Assembly (NCBI GenBank): GCA_003543035.1
Contig: DPJL01000343.1
Location: forward strand, 1 to 5,855
Reading direction: 5' to 3'
Source: Micromonosporaceae bacterium
Lineage (GTDB): Bacteria; Actinomycetota; Actinomycetes; Mycobacteriales; Micromonosporaceae
DNA length: 5,855 nt
Made by a program: the position numbers and the translations under genes. How positions within the stretch are numbered: the first letter of the stretch is position 1; each line of letters starts with the position of its first letter. The notes beneath the pieces were generated by a model, which made no database searches, was not told the origin of the DNA, and worked only from the letters and a program-made list of their open reading frames with translations. Positions 5,156 through 5,855 of this stretch are shown here, in pieces.

Positions 5156-5855
5156 TCCTCGAAACTGCTGCTCGATTGATGGCGGCCGGGCTGTGTGCTC
5201 CACGATCCGGGCGCGATCCGGTGAACCTGCCGATGATCAACAATTGGCTGGAAGCGATGGGGGATAGCAATCCTCGCTATGCGGCCGAAGGTGCGGCGCC
5301 GCCTGCCATGGCGCAGGTGTGGACGATGCGAGGGCTGCATCCGGTGTCGACTCCGGACGACCCGTTGCAGGCCATGGTGACCGTGCTGGACGAAGCCGGG
5401 TTCACCTCGGTGGTGGCCACCAACTGCGAGCAGACCTATCACCGGTATCTGCGGGTCGGCGAGGAGCTGACCGTCCGCAGCCGGCTATCGGAGGTGGTGG
5501 GTCCCAAGAAGACTGCCCTAGGTGAGGGGTGGTTTGTCACCACTGAAAGCACATGGTTCGTGGGTGATGAGGCTGTGGCAACCATGCTTTTTCGAGTACT
5601 GAAGTACAAGCCGGCGCCATCTTCACCGCCACTTGTTCCGGGCGCCCCCATCCGGCCTGTCGTCAACCGGGACACCTCGTACTTCTGGGACGGGACAGCA
5701 TTGGGGGAGTTGCGGATCCAGCAGTGCTCCTCGTGCGGAGTCCTCCGGCACCCGCCCGGCCCGATGTGCCCGTCATGCGGGGCTGCCAAACCGTCATACG
5801 TGGTGGCTGAAGGAGCAGGGACGGTCTACAGCTATGTGGTGCACCACCATCCGCC
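5152..5855 (+). CDS. chsH2: Bifunctional MaoC-like/DUF35 protein, ChsH2 type (3' end outside window)
   Basis: The frame runs from ATG at 5152, overlapping the fadE29 stop as ATGA with GAGGG 7 nt upstream, to the window edge with no stop: 234 residues of an expected 310 or so. The N-terminal part (about 1-155) is MaoC-like hot-dog: NWLEAMGDSNPRY (31-43), AAPPAMAQVWTM (48-59), and a central strand-rich stretch NCEQTYHRYLRVGEELTVRS (91-110). The hydratase motif is degenerate: Asp38 remains but Arg42 stands where active hydratases have His. The C-terminal part is DUF35, opening with a zinc ribbon whose ligands are Cys192, Cys195, Cys206 and Cys209, then the start of an OB fold (GAGTVYSYVVHHHP). 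In M. tuberculosis ChsH2 pairs with the small MaoC protein ChsH1 to hydrate the enoyl-CoA made by FadE28-FadE29, and its DUF35 domain binds the aldolase Ltp2. Gene order supports the same role. Confidence 0.88.
   Translation, partial: MILETAARLMAAGLCAPRSGRDPVNLPMINNWLEAMGDSNPRYAAEGAAPPAMAQVWTMRGLHPVSTPDDPLQAMVTVLDEAGFTSVVATNCEQTYHRYLRVGEELTVRSRLSEVVGPKKTALGEGWFVTTESTWFVGDEAVATMLFRVLKYKPAPSSPPLVPGAPIRPVVNRDTSYFWDGTALGELRIQQCSSCGVLRHPPGPMCPSCGAAKPSYVVAEGAGTVYSYVVHHHP

Noticed and set aside
4379..5203. Minus-strand open frame (274 codons) opposite fadE29
   Set aside because: Antisense to conserved ACAD sequence, with an Arg/His/Pro-rich composition typical of a shadow frame.
1..5855. CRISPR array, tRNA/rRNA, insertion sequence or phage/defence genes
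   Set aside because: No regularly spaced repeats, tRNA-like cloverleaf, terminal inverted repeats or transposase motifs were seen; the window is nearly filled by steroid catabolism genes.

Overview
The window comes from a high-GC actinobacterium that degrades steroids. The main evidence is a KstR-type TetR repressor divergent from a fused acyl-CoA dehydrogenase (FadE34/ChsE3 type). Next come FadE28 and FadE29 homologues and the start of a MaoC/DUF35 protein (ChsH2). In Mycobacterium tuberculosis these are cholesterol side-chain catabolism genes of the KstR regulon. The genus cannot be fixed from sequence alone; the proteins are diverged from the mycobacterial ones and several are shorter.

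Layout: (1) bases 2-277, the 3' end of an SRPBCC-fold gene on +. (2) Bases 278-367, a convergent intergenic gap with a strong hairpin that probably terminates both sides. (3) Bases 368-994, kstR on -. (4) Bases 995-1105, the divergent regulatory region, with a perfect KstR box at 1084-1097, a small hairpin over the kstR ribosome binding site, and an AGCCTAGC repeat pair. (5) Bases 1106-5855, a tightly packed + strand operon fadE34-fadE28-fadE29-chsH2, where every junction overlaps (1, 20 and 4 nt). The last gene runs off the window. By analogy with the igr operon, chsH1 and ltp2 are expected next.

How they work together: the FadE34-type enzyme is expected to dehydrogenate a steroid acyl-CoA (5-carbon side chain in M. 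tuberculosis). FadE28+FadE29 together dehydrogenate the 3-carbon (C22) side-chain CoA ester. ChsH2 with ChsH1 hydrates the resulting enoyl-CoA, and the ChsH2 DUF35 domain partners the Ltp2 aldolase that releases propionyl-CoA. KstR represses the pathway until a steroid-CoA intermediate binds it.

The system is a recognisable one, not a wholly new one. The points worth a second look are the joining of the kstR-fadE34 divergon to igr-type genes, an unusually short FadE34 lacking two segments, a leaderless-looking fadE34 start next to the operator, and the hairpin over the kstR ribosome binding site.
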